This document shows, piece by piece, positions 6,432 to 7,186 of a stretch of DNA of 7,186 nt. The translations under genes were made by a program, and so were the position numbers. Under the pieces are notes generated by a model. It was not told the origin of the DNA, made no database searches, and saw nothing but the letters and a program-made list of their open reading frames with translations. The stretch's first letter is position 1, and the number at the start of each line of letters is the position of its first letter. Source of the DNA: Clostridia bacterium (GTDB taxonomy: Bacteria > Bacillota > Clostridia > Saccharofermentanales > UBA5734). Location: the NCBI GenBank assembly GCA_009929975.1, contig RZZF01000093.1, positions 1 through 7,186 on the forward strand. Direction: 5' to 3'.

Positions 6432-6557
6432 ATGCAGCTGACAATCATCGGGGCAGAATCGCTCGGGGTTCGCGGGCTGAGCTGCCTGGTCAGGCTGCCG
6501 GATCTGTCCCCTTATCTCCAGCTGGCCCGCCGGCATTACCCGTGGTTCTCCTATTGA
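6432..6557 (+). pseudogene. 41-codon ORF resembling the N-terminus of an MBL-fold metallo-hydrolase, probably a truncated remnant
   Basis: The ORF starts at an ATG with AGGTGA (6422-6427) 4 nt upstream and sits behind an extended -10 promoter. Its first 20 residues, containing ESLGVRGLSCLV (9-20), resemble the start of a metallo-beta-lactamase-fold family in clostridia and archaea (as I recall, UPF0282-like), in which this segment leads to an IDPG motif and then HxHxDH metal ligands. Here none of that follows: residues 21-41 (starting RLPDLSPYLQ) run to a TGA, and no IDPG or HxHxDH is found in the other two frames before the next gene. The simplest reading is an old gene that lost nearly all of its coding sequence by deletion. 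The alternative is a genuine small protein that uses the same start by chance or by reuse. The family match rests on memory of a short motif, so confidence is modest. Confidence 0.4.
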
Positions 6558-6587
6558 TTGGCTCCCGGAAAATCCGATGCCAGGAAA

Positions 6588-6615
6588 TTACATCATTGGC
6601 TGAAGATGCTATAAT
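6588..6615 (+). promoter_or_regulatory. Extended -10 promoter for the acetyltransferase gene
   Basis: TGC-TATAAT (6607-6615) is a perfect -10 with TGn extension. TTACAT (6588-6593), 16 nt upstream, matches only half of the -35 consensus. The start would be near 6622. It lies in the 115-bp gap after the short ORF, in which no further gene or terminator is visible. Confidence 0.6.
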
Positions 6616-6628
6616 CAAAAATCAGGGT

Positions 6629-6649
6629 CCGGCTGCCCCATGCGGCCGG
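6629..6649 (+). promoter_or_regulatory. Hairpin near the 5' end of the acetyltransferase transcript
   Basis: Bases 6629-6636 (CCGGCTGC) pair with 6642-6649 (GCGGCCGG) in an 8-bp stem with one U-G wobble and a 5-nt loop. It sits a few bases after the predicted transcript start and 9 nt before the GGGAGGA ribosome binding site (6658-6664), so it leaves the binding site free. A 5' stem of this kind can protect mRNA, but that is inference. Confidence 0.4.
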
Positions 6650-6672
6650 GGATTCGCGGGAGGAACCACACC

Positions 6673-7186
6673 ATGCAGGTAACGATTCAGGGCCGCCTTT
6701 ATACTTTCACCTCATCTGTCCGTCAGAACCCGGAGATCCGCCGCAGCTTCAACGAGCTGGCCAGCCGGGTATTTGATCTTGATTTTGAGCCCTGGTACCA
6801 GAGCGGCTGGTGGGGTAACGGATATCAGCCGTACGCGCTGGTCGCGGATGGTCAGGTGGTCTCCAACGCATCCTTCAGTCTGATGACGTTGTCCTGGCGG
6901 GGCCGGACCTTGCGGCTCGGACAGATCGGAACTGTGATGACGGATCCGGACTGGCGCGGCAAGGGCTGTTCCGGCTGGCTGATGAAGCGTATCCTGGACG
7001 ACTGGCAGGACCGGTGCGACGCGCTGTTTCTCTTCGGCAATGACAGAGTCGTACTCCAGCGTCACTTCGGCGTAAAAACCACCTGTCAGCAAGCGTTCAT
7101 TGTCATCGACGATTTTGTCAGCAATACGGACTCGGTTGAGGTTCAGGCTGGGCAAGGATGCAAGGTACGAGTCGGTCCGAGCATCT
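6673..7186 (+). CDS. GNAT-family N-acetyltransferase, N-terminal part
   Basis: The frame is open from the ATG at 6673 to the window edge (171 codons) and continues outside. GGGAGGA (6658-6664) lies 8 nt before the start. The acetyl-CoA fold is recognisable: residues 52-62 (QPYALVADGQV) and VSNASFSLM (63-71) form early strands, GQIGTVMTDPDWRGKGCSGWLM (83-104) is the core strand plus CoA-pyrophosphate loop with RGKGCS (95-100) fitting R-G-x-G-x-G/A except for Ser at the last place, and LFLFGND (118-124) plus HFGV (131-134) match the family's later strand and helix. This resembles a group of uncharacterised Bacillota acetyltransferases that carry a GTVMTdpeyRgkG motif and a FANDsVldFYpkFGF motif; here the second motif is one residue shorter and lacks the usual Phe-Tyr. 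Substrate unknown. A long open frame on the opposite strand is an overlap artefact. Confidence 0.78.
   Translation, partial: MQVTIQGRLYTFTSSVRQNPEIRRSFNELASRVFDLDFEPWYQSGWWGNGYQPYALVADGQVVSNASFSLMTLSWRGRTLRLGQIGTVMTDPDWRGKGCSGWLMKRILDDWQDRCDALFLFGNDRVVLQRHFGVKTTCQQAFIVIDDFVSNTDSVEVQAGQGCKVRVGPSI

Noticed and set aside
6432..6687. Possible duplication linking the start of the short ORF (ATGCAGCTGACAATC) and of the acetyltransferase (ATGCAGGTAACGATT)
   Set aside because: Similarity covers only about 15 bases with four mismatches and does not extend into the leaders or the following codons, so chance is more likely.
6712..7155. 147-codon minus-strand open frame
   Set aside because: It is antisense to the acetyltransferase frame, whose GNAT motifs are clear, and shows no domain of its own.

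Overview
This 7.2 kb window looks like an ordinary chromosomal stretch of a GC-rich member of the Bacillota (Firmicutes), possibly Clostridia or Erysipelotrichia. The grounds are strong purine-rich Shine-Dalgarno sequences (AAGGAG, GGGAGG), several extended -10 promoters of the form TGnTATAAT, a short stand-alone CarD protein of the clostridial type, and tributyrin-esterase-like and MsbA/MdlB-like proteins typical of that phylum. The exact taxon cannot be read from the sequence. No mobile element, CRISPR array, tRNA or rRNA was seen.

Layout: (1) Bases 1-707, minus strand, hold the N-terminal half of a phytoene/diapophytoene desaturase-like FAD oxidoreductase that runs off the left edge. (2) A 263-bp divergent intergenic region carries a promoter for each side. 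(3) Bases 971-1978, plus strand, encode a D-2-hydroxyacid dehydrogenase. (4) A second promoter and an approximately 80-nt foldable leader precede nagB (2115-2882), followed after 50 bp by an esterase-D-type alpha/beta hydrolase (2933-3694). These two probably form one transcript, which ends at a strong hairpin (3716-3752). (5) Converging on that hairpin from the other side is an ABC exporter half-transporter (3805-5541, minus), with its own promoter. (6) Upstream of it on the same strand is a CarD-family RNA-polymerase-binding regulator (5687-6214). (7) The divergent region after carD drives, on the plus strand, a 41-codon ORF. Its start resembles a metallo-beta-lactamase-fold family, but it ends almost at once. 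(8) From 6673 to the right edge runs a GNAT acetyltransferase with its own promoter.

The genes do not make one pathway. nagB feeds amino-sugar phosphate into glycolysis, and the neighbouring esterase could remove acyl groups from sugars or other small esters. The dehydrogenase is a redox enzyme of unknown substrate, the ABC protein is an exporter, and CarD acts on transcription initiation. I found no clear undescribed multi-gene system. The points most worth a second look are regulatory or degenerative: the nagB leader, whose elements can form competing or pseudoknotted structures that touch the Shine-Dalgarno sequence; the truncated metallo-hydrolase-like ORF that keeps its promoter and ribosome binding site; and the recurrent extended -10 promoters with hairpins close to the predicted transcript start.
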